Source: Xanthobacteraceae bacterium
Lineage (GTDB): Bacteria; Pseudomonadota; Alphaproteobacteria; Rhizobiales; Xanthobacteraceae
DNA length: 64,000 bases
Reading direction: 5' to 3'
NCBI GenBank assembly: GCA_019454205.1
Contig: CP075369.1
Location: 496,001-560,000 of the forward strand
The notes beneath the pieces are model-generated. The model saw nothing but the letters and a program-made list of their open reading frames with translations, was not told the origin of the DNA and did not search any database. Shown here one piece after another: positions 42,982 through 51,774 of the stretch (the stretch's first letter is position 1; each line of letters starts with the position of its first letter). A program made the translations under genes and the position numbers.

Positions 42982-43223
42982 CGGCTCAGGATTTTTTCAC
43001 CGGCTTGACGGTTTTCACTTCCCACTCGCCCCGCCCGCATGGCGAGCGCAGCGAGCACCCATGCGGGCAAACTGAAGCGGCTCAGGATTTCTTCACCGGC
43101 TTGACGGTTTTCACTTCCCACTCGCATGCGCCCGCATGGCGAGCGCAGCGAGCACCCATGCGGGCAAACTGAAGCGGCTCAGGATTTCTTCACCGGCTTG
43201 ACGGTTTTCACTTCCCACTCGCC
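42982..43223. repeat. Direct repeats (period 96-97 bp) copied from the tail of the RT0821-type gene
   Basis: A unit beginning CGGCTCAGGATTT starts at 42982, 43078 and 43175. The third copy is the real 3' end of the gene at 43179-43724, including its stop. In copies one and two, the shared part (about 49 bp) is followed by a palindromic block, CCCGCATGG...CCATGCGGG, at 43034-43067 and 43131-43164. The gene itself diverges after the shared part. The block carries the small GCGAGCGCAGCGAGC dyad in its loop. Confidence 0.8.
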
Positions 43224-43724
43224 CTTATGCATCCGGCAAGCGGTGCCTTCGGACCATGTCTCGATGCCGTTCGCGACATGGCTCGCGATGAAGTTGCGGC
43301 AGGCGAAGCCTTCCTTTTCGAAGGCGGAAGCAATCGGTGCGACGGTGCCGTGCGTGCCGCTTGACGGATTTTGCCAAGGCACGCTGGGCCCGTCCTGCGT
43401 GCGGGCGAGAGCGTCTTTCAGAGCGGCTTGCGCGAAGGGCCAGTCGGATGCCGACATGCCCATCGGGTTGTCGCGGGCGCTTGTCATCTGGAGCGGGATC
43501 GAGCCGGTCGTCGTGTTGTCGGCGTTCTGGTGGCGGATCACGATCGGACCCTGATCGCTGACGCCGCCGGGCAGAAGCGAGGAAAGCTGCATCGAGCAGC
43601 CGCCGAGCAGCATAGCGATCAGTCCGATCGCAAGCGGCGCAGCTATGAGCGAAATCAAGGATGGCAGGGTCCGCGCCGTTCCATGATAAGGAAGGCGCTC
43701 TGCGGCGCTGGCCGCTTCCGGCAT
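43179..43724 (-). CDS. RT0821/Lpp0805-family surface lipoprotein
   Basis: The product, about 181 residues from the ATG at 43724, has a hydrophobic N-terminal region ending in a lipobox (MLLGGC), so it is probably an outer-membrane lipoprotein. The C-terminal part (SDWPFAQAALKDALARTQDGPSVPWQNPSSG, then CRNFIASHVAN and TACRMHKGEWEVKTVKPV) matches the RT0821/Lpp0805 surface-protein family, where the GxW/Cys pattern is conserved. The long stretch before the lipobox and several possible starts (43757, 43724) leave the exact start open. It is divergent from pdxH. Copies of its 3' end lie just beyond it. Confidence 0.75.
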   Translation of the reverse strand: MPEAASAAERLPYHGTARTLPSLISLIAAPLAIGLIAMLLGGCSMQLSSLLPGGVSDQGPIVIRHQNADNTTTGSIPLQMTSARDNPMGMSASDWPFAQAALKDALARTQDGPSVPWQNPSSGTHGTVAPIASAFEKEGFACRNFIASHVANGIETWSEGTACRMHKGEWEVKTVKPVKKS

Positions 43725-43756
43725 GGAATACGCCTTACGCACGGAACTCGACTCCA

Positions 43757-44398
43757 ATGATACGCAACCAGTCCAATGAAAGCCGGTCAGGGTTAATTTC
43801 CGGTGACTTCGCCGAAAGCGCCGATCCCTTCTCGCTGTTCGAGGCCTGGTTTGCCGAGGCGAAGGCCGCGGAGCCGAACGATCCGGAAGCGATGGCGCTG
43901 GCGACCGCCGATGCCGGCGGTTTGCCCGATGTGCGGATGGTGCTTCTCAAGGGCGCGGATGAGCGAGGCTTCGTCTTCTATACGAACGACGGCAGCGCGA
44001 AGGGCGGCGAACTGCTGGCCAACCCCCAGGCGGCCCTGGTGATGCACTGGAAGTCGCTGCGGCGGCAGGTGCGGGTGCGCGGCAATGTCGAGCGCGTGGC
44101 GGCAGCGGAAGCGGACGCCTACTTCGCCTCGCGCTCTCGCGACTCCCAACTCGGCGCGTGGGCGAGCCTTCAATCGCAGCCCTTGCCTGACCGCAAGACT
44201 TTCGAAGACCGTTTCTCGGATTTCAACGGGCGCTACGAAGGCAAGGACGTGCCGCGCCCCCCGCACTGGGGCGGCTATCGCATCGTGCCGGTCCAGATCG
44301 AGTTCTGGCTCGACCGGCCGCATCGTCTTCATGACCGCGTACAATTTCTCCGCGCCGCGCCCGGCGAGGCGTGGAAGAAGACACGCCTCTATCCGTGA
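43757..44398 (+). CDS. pdxH: Pyridoxamine/pyridoxine 5'-phosphate oxidase
   Basis: PdxH is the FMN enzyme that forms pyridoxal 5'-phosphate, the last step of vitamin B6 synthesis. The 213-residue product has DPFSLFEAWFAEA, ALATADAGGLPDVRMVLLKG (FMN contact), FVFYTNDGSAKGGEL, SLRRQVRVRGNVERV and the C-terminal EFWLDRPHRLHDR with KKTRLYP at the end, the PNPOx signature. I start at the ATG at 43757 (MIRNQSNES), since the upstream frame lies across the divergent gene. An SDR gene follows after 9 bp. Confidence 0.95.
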   Translation: MIRNQSNESRSGLISGDFAESADPFSLFEAWFAEAKAAEPNDPEAMALATADAGGLPDVRMVLLKGADERGFVFYTNDGSAKGGELLANPQAALVMHWKSLRRQVRVRGNVERVAAAEADAYFASRSRDSQLGAWASLQSQPLPDRKTFEDRFSDFNGRYEGKDVPRPPHWGGYRIVPVQIEFWLDRPHRLHDRVQFLRAAPGEAWKKTRLYP

Positions 44399-44407
44399 GC
44401 CGTTGAA

Positions 44408-45154
44408 ATGACAGAAGCCATTGGCAAAAGGCGGACGTTGCTGCTCACCGGCGCGAGCCGCGGCATCGGCCATGCCACGGTGAAGCGGTTTTCCTCCGCG
44501 GGCTGGCGCGTGATCACCTGTTCGCGCCACGGCTTTCCGGAAAACTGCCCGTGGGAAGCCGGGCCGGAAGATCACATCCAGGTTGATCTCGCTGACTGGC
44601 GCGCGACAAAAGAAGCGATCAGGGAAATCAAATCGCGCATCGGCGGCGAACTCGATGCGCTGGTGAACAATGCCGGCATCTCGCCGAAAGGCGAGGGCGG
44701 CAAGCGTCTGGGCACCATCGAAACCGCGCTGGAAGACTGGCAGCGCGTGTTTCAGGTGAACTTCTTCGCGCCGATCATGCTGGCGCGCGGTCTGGCATCG
44801 GAACTGGAGAAGACGCAAGGCGCGGTGGTGAATGTCACCTCCATCGCCGGCTCGCACGTGCATCCGTTTGCAGGCGCAGCCTATGCGACCTCGAAGGCGG
44901 CGCTAACCTCGCTCACCCGCGAAATGGCGGCCGACTTCGGCCCGCGCGGCATTCGCGTGAACGCGATTGCGCCCGGCGAGATCGACACCGCGATCCTGTC
45001 GCCGGGTACGGAAAAACTGATCGAGCAGATTCCGTTGCGCCGCCTCGGCACGCCGGACGAAGTGGCGAAGATCATCTATGTGCTGTGCACGGAAACGTCG
45101 TCGTACCTGAGCGGCGCCGAAATTCACATCAACGGCGGTCAGCACGTATTCTGA
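44408..45154 (+). CDS. Short-chain dehydrogenase/reductase
   Basis: The 248-residue protein has the cofactor motif TGASRGIGHATVKRF at 14-28, LVNNAGI, and the catalytic Ser/Tyr/Lys region SIAGSHVHPFAGAAYATSKAAL, and ends GGQHVF. It is of the classical SDR size. The arginine of SRHG after the second strand hints at NADPH preference. It lies 9 bp after pdxH and may be co-transcribed with it. The reaction cannot be assigned; a general oxidoreductase label is appropriate. Confidence 0.85.
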   Translation: MTEAIGKRRTLLLTGASRGIGHATVKRFSSAGWRVITCSRHGFPENCPWEAGPEDHIQVDLADWRATKEAIREIKSRIGGELDALVNNAGISPKGEGGKRLGTIETALEDWQRVFQVNFFAPIMLARGLASELEKTQGAVVNVTSIAGSHVHPFAGAAYATSKAALTSLTREMAADFGPRGIRVNAIAPGEIDTAILSPGTEKLIEQIPLRRLGTPDEVAKIIYVLCTETSSYLSGAEIHINGGQHVF

Positions 45155-45165
45155 TTACGTCGCGG

Positions 45166-46143
45166 CTATAGCCAGCGCTTCCACTTGAAGAAGAAGTACG
45201 GCCCGATCGCCGCGATCACCATCGCGATTACGGCAAGCGGATAGCCGTAAGCCCAGTCCAGTTCCGGCATGTGTTTGAAGTTCATGCCGTAGATCGACGC
45301 GATCAGCGTCGGCGGCATGAGGGTCACCGCCATCACCGAGAACAGCTTGATGACGTCGTTCTGCTCAAGGCTCACCATGCCGAGCGTCGCGTCCAGCAGG
45401 AAGGTGATCTTGTTGGCGAGGAAATGCGCGTGGTCGGTCAGCGAGGAAATGTCGCGTGCAACGCTTTTCAGGTGCGCACGCTGGTCTTTTGCCAGCCCGA
45501 CTGCTTCGGCCTCGTTCGTGAAAAACAGGACAAGCCGGCCGAGCGACACCAGACTTTCGCGCGCCTTGGACAGCAGGTCGCCCTTGCGGCCAATGGTGCG
45601 CAGGATCGCCTGATAGCGGTGGTTCGGATCGTCGCGCGCGCCGTTGCGCTCGAACACGCGCGTGGAAACGCGGTCCACTTCGGCTGCAAGTTTTTCCAGA
45701 ATATCGGCAAGCCGGTCGATGATGGCGTCGAGCAATTCGACCATGATCGTCGGCCCGGTCGTATTGATAGAGCATGCCTTCGAGAGCTTGCCGGCGAGGT
45801 AGGTGAATGGCTTCGGCTCGTCGTAGCGCACCGTCACCAGCCGCTGGCCGGTGAGAATGAAGGTGATCGCGGTCGTGCCCGGCTTCTCGGTTTCGGTATT
45901 GTAGAGCAGCGTGGCGGTCATGTAGCGCCCACCGTTCTCGATATAGAGGCGGCTCGAAATCTCGATCTCCGCCATTTCTTCGCGGGTAGGCACCGAGATG
46001 CCGACCTCCGCTTCGACGATCTTGTCTTCTGCAATCGTCGGCGCGACCAGGTCCAGCCAGATCGCGTTTGGAGGGCAGGTGCCGCCTTCCTTTACCTCGA
46101 TGCGTTCGAGCGACGCGCCGCGCAGCACATGAGCGAACAGCAT
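45166..46143 (-). CDS. corA: CorA-type magnesium/cobalt transporter
   Basis: The 325-residue protein has a soluble N-terminal domain and long helices, then two C-terminal membrane helices joined by the pore signature YGMNFKHMPE (GMN motif) and ending FKWKRWL. This is the CorA family, a pentameric Mg2+ (and Co2+ or Ni2+) channel in the inner membrane. It is convergent with the SDR gene, with a 11 bp gap. No regulatory element is evident upstream. Confidence 0.92.
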   Translation of the reverse strand: MLFAHVLRGASLERIEVKEGGTCPPNAIWLDLVAPTIAEDKIVEAEVGISVPTREEMAEIEISSRLYIENGGRYMTATLLYNTETEKPGTTAITFILTGQRLVTVRYDEPKPFTYLAGKLSKACSINTTGPTIMVELLDAIIDRLADILEKLAAEVDRVSTRVFERNGARDDPNHRYQAILRTIGRKGDLLSKARESLVSLGRLVLFFTNEAEAVGLAKDQRAHLKSVARDISSLTDHAHFLANKITFLLDATLGMVSLEQNDVIKLFSVMAVTLMPPTLIASIYGMNFKHMPELDWAYGYPLAVIAMVIAAIGPYFFFKWKRWL

Positions 46144-46266
46144 TGAATTCCCCGCGGATGCCGCTTTCGCACGTTCACTACCGCGCCGCGCGAAAGGCGT
46201 CCATCGCTGCGCAACCCGTCTACGTCATCAAGACGTAAAGGGAATGCGCAAGAGCCTTGGCGAGGA

Positions 46267-46458
46267 TCAGATCGAGAGCAGTTCGAGGTCGCGCAGCGTC
46301 ACCACGCGCGGCTTCGGCGCGTAAGCTTCGTTCTTCTGTTGTCCGCTGTACGGCAGCGTGGCCGCGAGCGCAGAGATGCCGACCTTGCGGTACTGGCTCT
46401 CGAGACCCGGGCGCCCCGATTCGCGCGCTTCGATCTTGTTGATGTTGGCCGTAGACAT
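46267..46458 (-). CDS. Small conserved hypothetical protein (63 aa)
   Basis: A short basic protein, MSTANINKIEARESGRP at the start and RVVTLRDLELLSI at the end. A strong ribosome binding site, GGAGGAAGC, lies directly before its ATG, which is the best support for it being real. It has no membrane helix or signal peptide, and its low-complexity middle (RPGLESQYRKVGISALAATLPYSG in part) is unfamiliar. It stands alone between corA and the L,D-transpeptidase gene. Function unknown. Confidence 0.6.
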   Translation of the reverse strand: MSTANINKIEARESGRPGLESQYRKVGISALAATLPYSGQQKNEAYAPKPRVVTLRDLELLSI

Positions 46459-46834
46459 TGCTTCCTCCGAACCCGCTGGCTCTTTTCACCCCGAAAGGGC
46501 GCGGGTTTTCGCGCCGGACTAAGGCGCTTTTGCGCACGCGGCGAGGCCCGAATTAGTTGATTCGGCGAAAGTTTTCCGGCGCCGAGGAGGGCTGCGGCGA
46601 TCTGACTCGTTAATGTCCCTCCGTACCATTCCGGTGCAACTGTGCAGGGCGGAAGGGCAGGATGCCTCGAGTTTGTGCTGGTTGGCCTGCTGCGTTGCGA
46701 CATTTCTGCAACAGCAACCGGCTCTCTAGCGTGTAAGGCCTCATGGCATCTTCCCGGCAAAAATCAGTTCGGATAGTCACTTACGCGAGGGTCAGGGGTG
46801 GCTACCTCACTGGTTGTTAGGGCCTGCAAAGACA
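46459..46834. other. Gene-free stretch before the L,D-transpeptidase gene
   Basis: About 375 bp lie between two divergent genes. The left end holds the ribosome binding site of the small gene at 46267-46458. The rest should carry both promoters. I see only the short dyad GTTGC-N9-GCAAC near 46694 and no convincing riboswitch, small ORF or repeat. Confidence 0.5.
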
Positions 46835-47437
46835 ATGCGGATTCGTTTTCTGGCCATCGCGATGATGGCCTTCTCCTTGGCGGGATGTCTTTCGGATACG
46901 CTCGATCCGGTCAACGAAGCGCAGCTTCCTGCGCGTGACCGGAAGCTGATTGCGAGCGCGCCGTACCTCAATCACAAGCCGGACTCGATGTGGCTCCGCC
47001 ACCTGGTCGATTATCCGAGCAAGGATAAGCCGGGCACGGTCATCGTCGATACCGAGAACAAGTTCCTCTACCTCATCCAGCCGAACGGCAAGGCCTATCG
47101 TTATGGCGTGACCGTCGGCGAAGAAGGCCTTGCCTTCAAGGGTGAAGCTATCGTGAAGCGCAAGGCCGAGTGGCCTGACTGGACGCCGCCGGGCGACATG
47201 CTCAAGCGCTTCCCGAATCTGCCGAAGTACGTATCTCCGGGGCCGCACAATCCGATGGGTGCCCGCGCGCTCTATCTCTATCAGGGCAACAAGGACACGC
47301 TGTTCCGCATTCACGGCACCAACCAGCCGGAATATATCGGTCAGGCGATTTCGTCGGGCTGCATCCGGATGCTGAACGAGGACGTGATCGATCTTTACAA
47401 TCGAGTGCCGCAAGGCGCGCTGGTCAGGGTGATCTGA
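46835..47437 (+). CDS. L,D-transpeptidase (ErfK/YbiS/YcfS/YnhG type), lipoprotein
   Basis: The 200-residue precursor starts MRIRFLAIAMMAFSLAGCLSD, with a lipobox SLAGC, so it is a lipoprotein acting in the periplasm. The YkuD domain (about 75-200) has the catalytic pattern HGTNQPEYIG...SSGCIRM with the His and Cys that form 3-3 peptidoglycan cross-links or attach proteins to peptidoglycan. I use the ATG at 46835, because an upstream TTG adds residues before an otherwise perfect signal sequence. A rho-independent terminator follows at 47465-47495. Confidence 0.9.
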   Translation: MRIRFLAIAMMAFSLAGCLSDTLDPVNEAQLPARDRKLIASAPYLNHKPDSMWLRHLVDYPSKDKPGTVIVDTENKFLYLIQPNGKAYRYGVTVGEEGLAFKGEAIVKRKAEWPDWTPPGDMLKRFPNLPKYVSPGPHNPMGARALYLYQGNKDTLFRIHGTNQPEYIGQAISSGCIRMLNEDVIDLYNRVPQGALVRVI

Positions 47438-47464
47438 CCTGCTGCGACTTGCGTTGTTGGGGGC

Positions 47465-47495
47465 AAAAGGGCGTCGCGTAAGCGGCGCCCTTTTT
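47465..47495 (+). terminator. Rho-independent terminator after the L,D-transpeptidase gene
   Basis: The stem AAAGGGCGTCGC / GCGGCGCCCTTT, with loop GTAA and one mismatch-type pair, is followed by a short T-run (TTTTT at 47491-47495). It lies 28 bp beyond the stop. Because the extensin gene ends at 47502 on the other strand, its A-rich left flank (AAAA at 47465) allows the same stem to serve both directions. Confidence 0.8.
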
Positions 47496-47501
47496 CGTTG
47501 T

Positions 47502-48347
47502 CTAGCCTTCGGGTCTCGGCAGGGGCGTGGGGGGCACCGGGAGCTGCCATCGGCAAAGCCGGTAGCCGGAGTTTCGGCGCACCGCGAGATCGATGTGCAG
47601 ATGATCCTCGTGATAGCCGTCCGATCCGGGACCGAGCACCGTCGTGAATCTGGCGCATGTAGAGCGGCGCATCTCGTTCATCAGCAGGATCGGCGTTTCG
47701 GGCACATCGACGCCGAAGCGGCGGCCATCGCTCGTGAAGATGTAGCGGATGTCCAGCGCGTTCGCGCGGCCATGCTCGCTCATCAGCGCGCCGCGGATAT
47801 TGTTGCGCGGGCGGCAATGATAGGAGGCCGCGACTTGTATCCGGTCGAGGCCGCTGTAGCCCTCCAGCGCCGGCGCAAGATCCTCGCGGACCCAGTCCGC
47901 TATTGCGGCCGCTGTTTCACAGCGAATGAGTGCCGAGGGCCGTAGCGGGACCTGTTTGCCGTTCTTCAGCTTGATGGCCGAAACCTTCGCCTGACCCGCC
48001 GCGCCGCACCCATTGCTCCACATCGCGGGTTCGGCGATTTCGGCGACCGCGATGTCGCGCGCAAGAAACGCCTTGCAGGCTTCCACGCCTGCTTTCATTT
48101 CGGCGGCCGGGATTTCGATCAGGTGCGGTGGACGAGGACGGTTGTCTCCAGGGCGCGCCGGGGCTTCGAGCGGGCGCTCCAGCGGCATCGGTGCGGTTTC
48201 CGGGAGTGCAATGCCTTCGCTTTGAGCATACACGGCCCCCAGCGGCCAGGCGCAAAAGACCACTGCCAGCGCTGCCCGGCGTAAAAAATCCGGAACGCAC
48301 TGCCCGGCCGCTCGTATCGGGGAGCCAGTTTGCTTGCCGCCGGTCAC
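47502..48347 (-). CDS. Extensin-family protein (M15-like peptidase fold)
   Basis: The 281-residue product starts at a GTG (48347) and has a hydrophobic stretch VFCAWPLGAVYAQ serving as signal peptide, followed by a proline-rich linker (APARPGDNRPRPP). The C-terminal domain has SEHGRANALDI and HEDHLHID, the zinc-ligand pattern of M15/VanY-like D,D-carboxypeptidase folds, and matches the extensin-like PF06904 family. Four cysteines may form disulphides. A periplasmic peptidoglycan-related role is likely but unproven. It is convergent with the L,D-transpeptidase gene, suggesting shared cell-wall functions. Confidence 0.85.
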   Translation of the reverse strand: MTGGKQTGSPIRAAGQCVPDFLRRAALAVVFCAWPLGAVYAQSEGIALPETAPMPLERPLEAPARPGDNRPRPPHLIEIPAAEMKAGVEACKAFLARDIAVAEIAEPAMWSNGCGAAGQAKVSAIKLKNGKQVPLRPSALIRCETAAAIADWVREDLAPALEGYSGLDRIQVAASYHCRPRNNIRGALMSEHGRANALDIRYIFTSDGRRFGVDVPETPILLMNEMRRSTCARFTTVLGPGSDGYHEDHLHIDLAVRRNSGYRLCRWQLPVPPTPLPRPEG

Positions 48348-48413
48348 GCGCTAGTTTTGCTCCAAATGGCGCCCAGGGAAGGTGCGCCGAGAAAAGAGTG
48401 AGGGAGGAGTACC

Positions 48414-50051
48414 ATGAAAGGCTTGATGCAGGACTGGCCGCTGACCTGCAACCGGATCATTGACCACGCCGCCATCCAGTATCCGGCCCGCAAGGTCGTC
48501 AGCCGCTCGGTGGAAGGACCGATCGTCGAAACTACCTACAAGGAAATCAGGCAGCGCGCTCTGAAGGTCGCGCAGCGGCTGGTCAAGGAAGGCATCAGGA
48601 AGGGCGACCGTATCGCGACGCTCGCCTGGAACACCGCCCGCCACCTCGAAGCGTGGTACGGAATCCTAGGCGCCGGCGCGGTCTATCACACCGTGAACCC
48701 GCGGCTCTTTGCCGAGCAGATCATCTACATCGTCAATCACGCCGAAGACAAAATGATCTTCGTCGATCTGACCTTCGTCCCGGTCCTCGAAAAGCTCGCC
48801 GACAAACTGCCCACGCTCTCGAAATACATCATCCTTACCGACAAGGCGCACATGCCGCAGACTTCGCTGAAGAACGCGGTCGCCTACGAGGACTGGATCG
48901 CGGAGGTGGACGGCAATTTCAAATGGGTCGACGTGGACGAGAATGATGCCGCCGGCATGTGCTACACCTCCGGCACCACCGGCAATCCGAAGGGCGTCGT
49001 CTATTCGCACCGTTCGAACGTGCTGCATGCGCTTGCGGCTTCGCTGCCGGACGTGATCGGCCTTTCCAGCCGCGATGTCGTGCTGCCGGTGGTCCCGCTG
49101 TTTCACGCGAATTCCTGGTCGCTTGCTTTCTCCGCGCCGATGACGGGCGCGAGCATGGTGATGCCGGGCGCGAAGCTCGACGGCGCATCGATCTATGAAT
49201 TGCTCGATACGTTCAAGGTCTCGGTGACCGCTGCGGTACCGACCGTCTGGCTGATGCTCTTGCAACATCTGGAAGCGAACAAGCTGAAGCTGCCGCATCT
49301 CAAGCGCGTGCTCATCGGCGGCTCTGCTTGCCCGCGCGCGATGATGCAGAAGTTCCAGGACGAATACGATGTGCAGGTCACGCATGCCTGGGGCATGACG
49401 GAAATGAGTCCGATCGGCACCGCCGGTTCGCTCAAGCCAGAAGTCGCGCACCTGACCGGAGACGCGGAACTTGACGTGAAGGAGAAGCAAGGCTTCTCGA
49501 TCTTCACCGTCGAAATGAAGATCACCGACGACGAGGGCAACGAATTGCCGTGGGACGGCGTGAAGTTCGGCCGTCTCAAGGTACGCGGTCCTGCCGTCGC
49601 ATCGAGCTACTTCAAGGGCGAGGGCGGTAATATTCTCGACGGTGAGGGATTCTTCGACACCGGCGACGTCGCGACCATCGACCCGATGGGCTACATGAAG
49701 ATCACCGACCGCGCGAAGGATGTCATCAAGTCGGGCGGCGAGTGGATTTCCTCCATCGACCTCGAGAACGTCGCGGTCGGCCACCCAGATGTGGCGGAAG
49801 CCGCGGTCATTGGCATCGCACATCCGAAATGGGATGAGCGGCCGCTGTTGGTCATCGTCGCGAAGAAGGACAAGAAGCCTTCGCGTGAAGACATACTCAA
49901 GTTCATGGAAGGCAAGATCGCCAAGTGGTGGATGCCCGACGACGTGGTATTCGTGGACGAAATCCCGCACACCGCGACCGGAAAAATTCTGAAAACTGCA
50001 CTGCGCGACAAGTTCACCGACTATCGTTTGCCGGGTGTTGCTGCCGAGTGA
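48414..50051 (+). CDS. Fatty-acyl-CoA synthetase, AlkK/DmdB-like
   Basis: The 545-residue AMP-forming ligase has the P-loop YTSGTTGNPKGVVYSHR, AWGMTEMSPIG, FDTGDVATI, the hinge KITDRAKDVIKSGGEWIS and the catalytic lysine in TATGKILK. The pattern fits medium-chain acyl-CoA ligases and relatives such as methylmercaptopropionate-CoA ligase. A GGGAGGAGT ribosome binding site precedes the ATG, and the gene starts 66 bp from the divergent extensin gene. It presumably activates a fatty or short acid; the chain length is not evident. Confidence 0.9.
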   Translation: MKGLMQDWPLTCNRIIDHAAIQYPARKVVSRSVEGPIVETTYKEIRQRALKVAQRLVKEGIRKGDRIATLAWNTARHLEAWYGILGAGAVYHTVNPRLFAEQIIYIVNHAEDKMIFVDLTFVPVLEKLADKLPTLSKYIILTDKAHMPQTSLKNAVAYEDWIAEVDGNFKWVDVDENDAAGMCYTSGTTGNPKGVVYSHRSNVLHALAASLPDVIGLSSRDVVLPVVPLFHANSWSLAFSAPMTGASMVMPGAKLDGASIYELLDTFKVSVTAAVPTVWLMLLQHLEANKLKLPHLKRVLIGGSACPRAMMQKFQDEYDVQVTHAWGMTEMSPIGTAGSLKPEVAHLTGDAELDVKEKQGFSIFTVEMKITDDEGNELPWDGVKFGRLKVRGPAVASSYFKGEGGNILDGEGFFDTGDVATIDPMGYMKITDRAKDVIKSGGEWISSIDLENVAVGHPDVAEAAVIGIAHPKWDERPLLVIVAKKDKKPSREDILKFMEGKIAKWWMPDDVVFVDEIPHTATGKILKTALRDKFTDYRLPGVAAE

Positions 50052-50088
50052 TCCACGAAGTTTTTCGTACCCGCATGGAGCCGGCGTC

Positions 50089-50871
50089 ATGATCCGACGC
50101 CGGCTTTATGCTGAAATCCGCGTCTCCAGACTTGCTGTTTGGAGCTGGCGAATCGCGCTGTTCGCGTTGCCAGTGATATTTCTCGCGGTGCTTCTGCACC
50201 GCCTTGGCGCGATCGAATACGAGGTCGCCTATCTGCTGCTGGCGGCGGGTCTTGCCGTCGCGCTCGCCGGAATGCTGTTCGCAATCGCGGCCTTCGTGAA
50301 AATCTGGAACGAGGGTTTGCGCGGGCTTGGCTCGGCCATCAGCGCTTTTGTGGTCGCGGCCGCGCTGCTCGCCTACCCGGTGTTCGATTCGCTTCGCAGC
50401 ATCAACCTGCCGCCGATCAGCGACATCACGACCGATTTCAGCGATCCGCCTCGTTTCTCGGCGGTTGCAACCTCGCGCCCGCGCGGCGCGAACAATCCTG
50501 CTTATCCGGGGGCGGCGGTCGCGAATATCCAGAGGCAGGCTTATCCCGGCGTGAAGTCGGCGGATTTCGACTCTTCGCCCGACGAAATGTTCAACATCGC
50601 TGTCGGTGTGGTCGAACAATACGGCTGGCGGATTCTCGACAGCATCCCGCCGCGTGCGGGTGAGCGCGACGGGTTGATCGAGGCGGTCGCGCAGACGGCA
50701 GTGATGGGCTTTCGCGAAGACGTGGTGATCCGGATACGCGCCGTGCAGAACGGTGTGCGGGTCGATATGCGATCCGCCTCGCGCTACGGCACGCGCGATT
50801 TCGGTTCGAACGCGCGGCGCATCGAGGCGTTCATGGTGCAGCTCACGGACGCCCGCCGCCGATCACGCTAG
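50089..50871 (+). CDS. DUF1499 membrane protein
   Basis: The 260-residue protein has three hydrophobic helices in the N-terminal half (IALFALPVIFLAVLLHRLG, EVAYLLLAAGLAVALAGMLF, AISAFVVAAALLAYPVF). A C-terminal DUF1499 domain follows (VANIQRQAYPGVKSADFD, FREDVVIRIRAVQNGVRVDMRSASRYG, NARRIEAFMVQL). DUF1499 proteins are common in bacteria and chloroplasts without known function. I start at the ATG at 50089, where GGAG precedes it. The last nine bases overlap the convergent MBL-fold gene. Confidence 0.85.
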   Translation: MIRRRLYAEIRVSRLAVWSWRIALFALPVIFLAVLLHRLGAIEYEVAYLLLAAGLAVALAGMLFAIAAFVKIWNEGLRGLGSAISAFVVAAALLAYPVFDSLRSINLPPISDITTDFSDPPRFSAVATSRPRGANNPAYPGAAVANIQRQAYPGVKSADFDSSPDEMFNIAVGVVEQYGWRILDSIPPRAGERDGLIEAVAQTAVMGFREDVVIRIRAVQNGVRVDMRSASRYGTRDFGSNARRIEAFMVQLTDARRRSR

Positions 50872-51774
50872 CTTGTAGCGCGCTTCCAGCGACGGCCCGC
50901 CGTCGGCCTGCACGATATTGCGCTCCAGCAGCGTTTCCAGATGCGCGTAGGTGGTGAGCGCAGCGGCCTTCGTGAGGCGTGGGTCGAGGCCCAGATAGAT
51001 CGACTGCACGATGGCCGGGATGTCGCTTTCGCCGCGCGAGAGCTTGCGCAGGATCGCGGCTTCGCGCGCCTCGCGATGCTCGACGAATTGCTGGAGCAAC
51101 TTGTGGGCGTTCGGTACCGGCGCGCCATGGCCGGGAAGGTAGAACGATTCCGGCCGCCCTTGCAGCTTGTGAAGTGAATTCATGTAGTCACCCATCGAGC
51201 CGTCCGGCGGCGCGACGATGGAAGTAGCCCAGCCCATGACATGGTCGCCGGAAAACAGCGCGTCGGTACCGCGCAGGGCGAAGGCGAGATGGTTCGCGCA
51301 ATGCCCCGGCGTAGTGATCGCCTCGATTGCGAAGCCCTTGCCCTCGATCACGTCGCCGTCGCGGAGCGTGTGATCGGGGACGAAGTTCTCGTCGCCGCCG
51401 GTATCCATTGCCGGGGCCTCGCCGAGATGCAGCGCGCGGGAAGGGCGGTGCGGTCCTTCGCCGTAGGTTTTTGCGCCGGTGGCCGCTTGCAGCGCCGCCG
51501 CGCCGGGTGAGTGATCGCGATGGGTATGGGTGATCAGGATATGGGTGACGGTCTCGCCGCGCAGGCCGTTCAGGATCGCCTCGATGTGGCGCGGGTCGTC
51601 CGGGCCGGGGTCGATGACCGCGACTTCACCGGTCCCGACGACATAGGTGTTCGTTCCCTTGAATGTGAACGGGCTGGGCAGGTCCGCAAGGATACGCCGG
51701 ATTCCGGGCACGACCGGCTCCATTTGCTCCGGCACGGCGTCGAACTCGCGGTTAAATCGGATTTCTTCGGTCAT
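50863..51774 (-). CDS. MBL-fold metallohydrolase, LACTB2-like
   Basis: The 303-residue protein carries the metallo-beta-lactamase metal motifs: HTHRDHSPGAAAL (HxHxDH), GHCANHLAF, the Asp/His in LFSGDHVMGW, and PGHGAPVPN. The C-terminal helical region (KLLQQFVEHREAREAAIL) is typical of the LACTB2/glyoxalase-II-like group, which hydrolyse esters, thioesters or RNA. Its end overlaps the DUF1499 gene by nine bases. The gene is divergent from the cold-shock gene. Substrate unknown. Confidence 0.88.
   Translation of the reverse strand: MTEEIRFNREFDAVPEQMEPVVPGIRRILADLPSPFTFKGTNTYVVGTGEVAVIDPGPDDPRHIEAILNGLRGETVTHILITHTHRDHSPGAAALQAATGAKTYGEGPHRPSRALHLGEAPAMDTGGDENFVPDHTLRDGDVIEGKGFAIEAITTPGHCANHLAFALRGTDALFSGDHVMGWATSIVAPPDGSMGDYMNSLHKLQGRPESFYLPGHGAPVPNAHKLLQQFVEHREAREAAILRKLSRGESDIPAIVQSIYLGLDPRLTKAAALTTYAHLETLLERNIVQADGGPSLEARYKLA

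Noticed and set aside
42982..43223. Possible CRISPR array
   Set aside because: There are only three copies, the repeat includes coding sequence and a stop codon, and the parts between copies are identical palindromic blocks instead of unique spacers.
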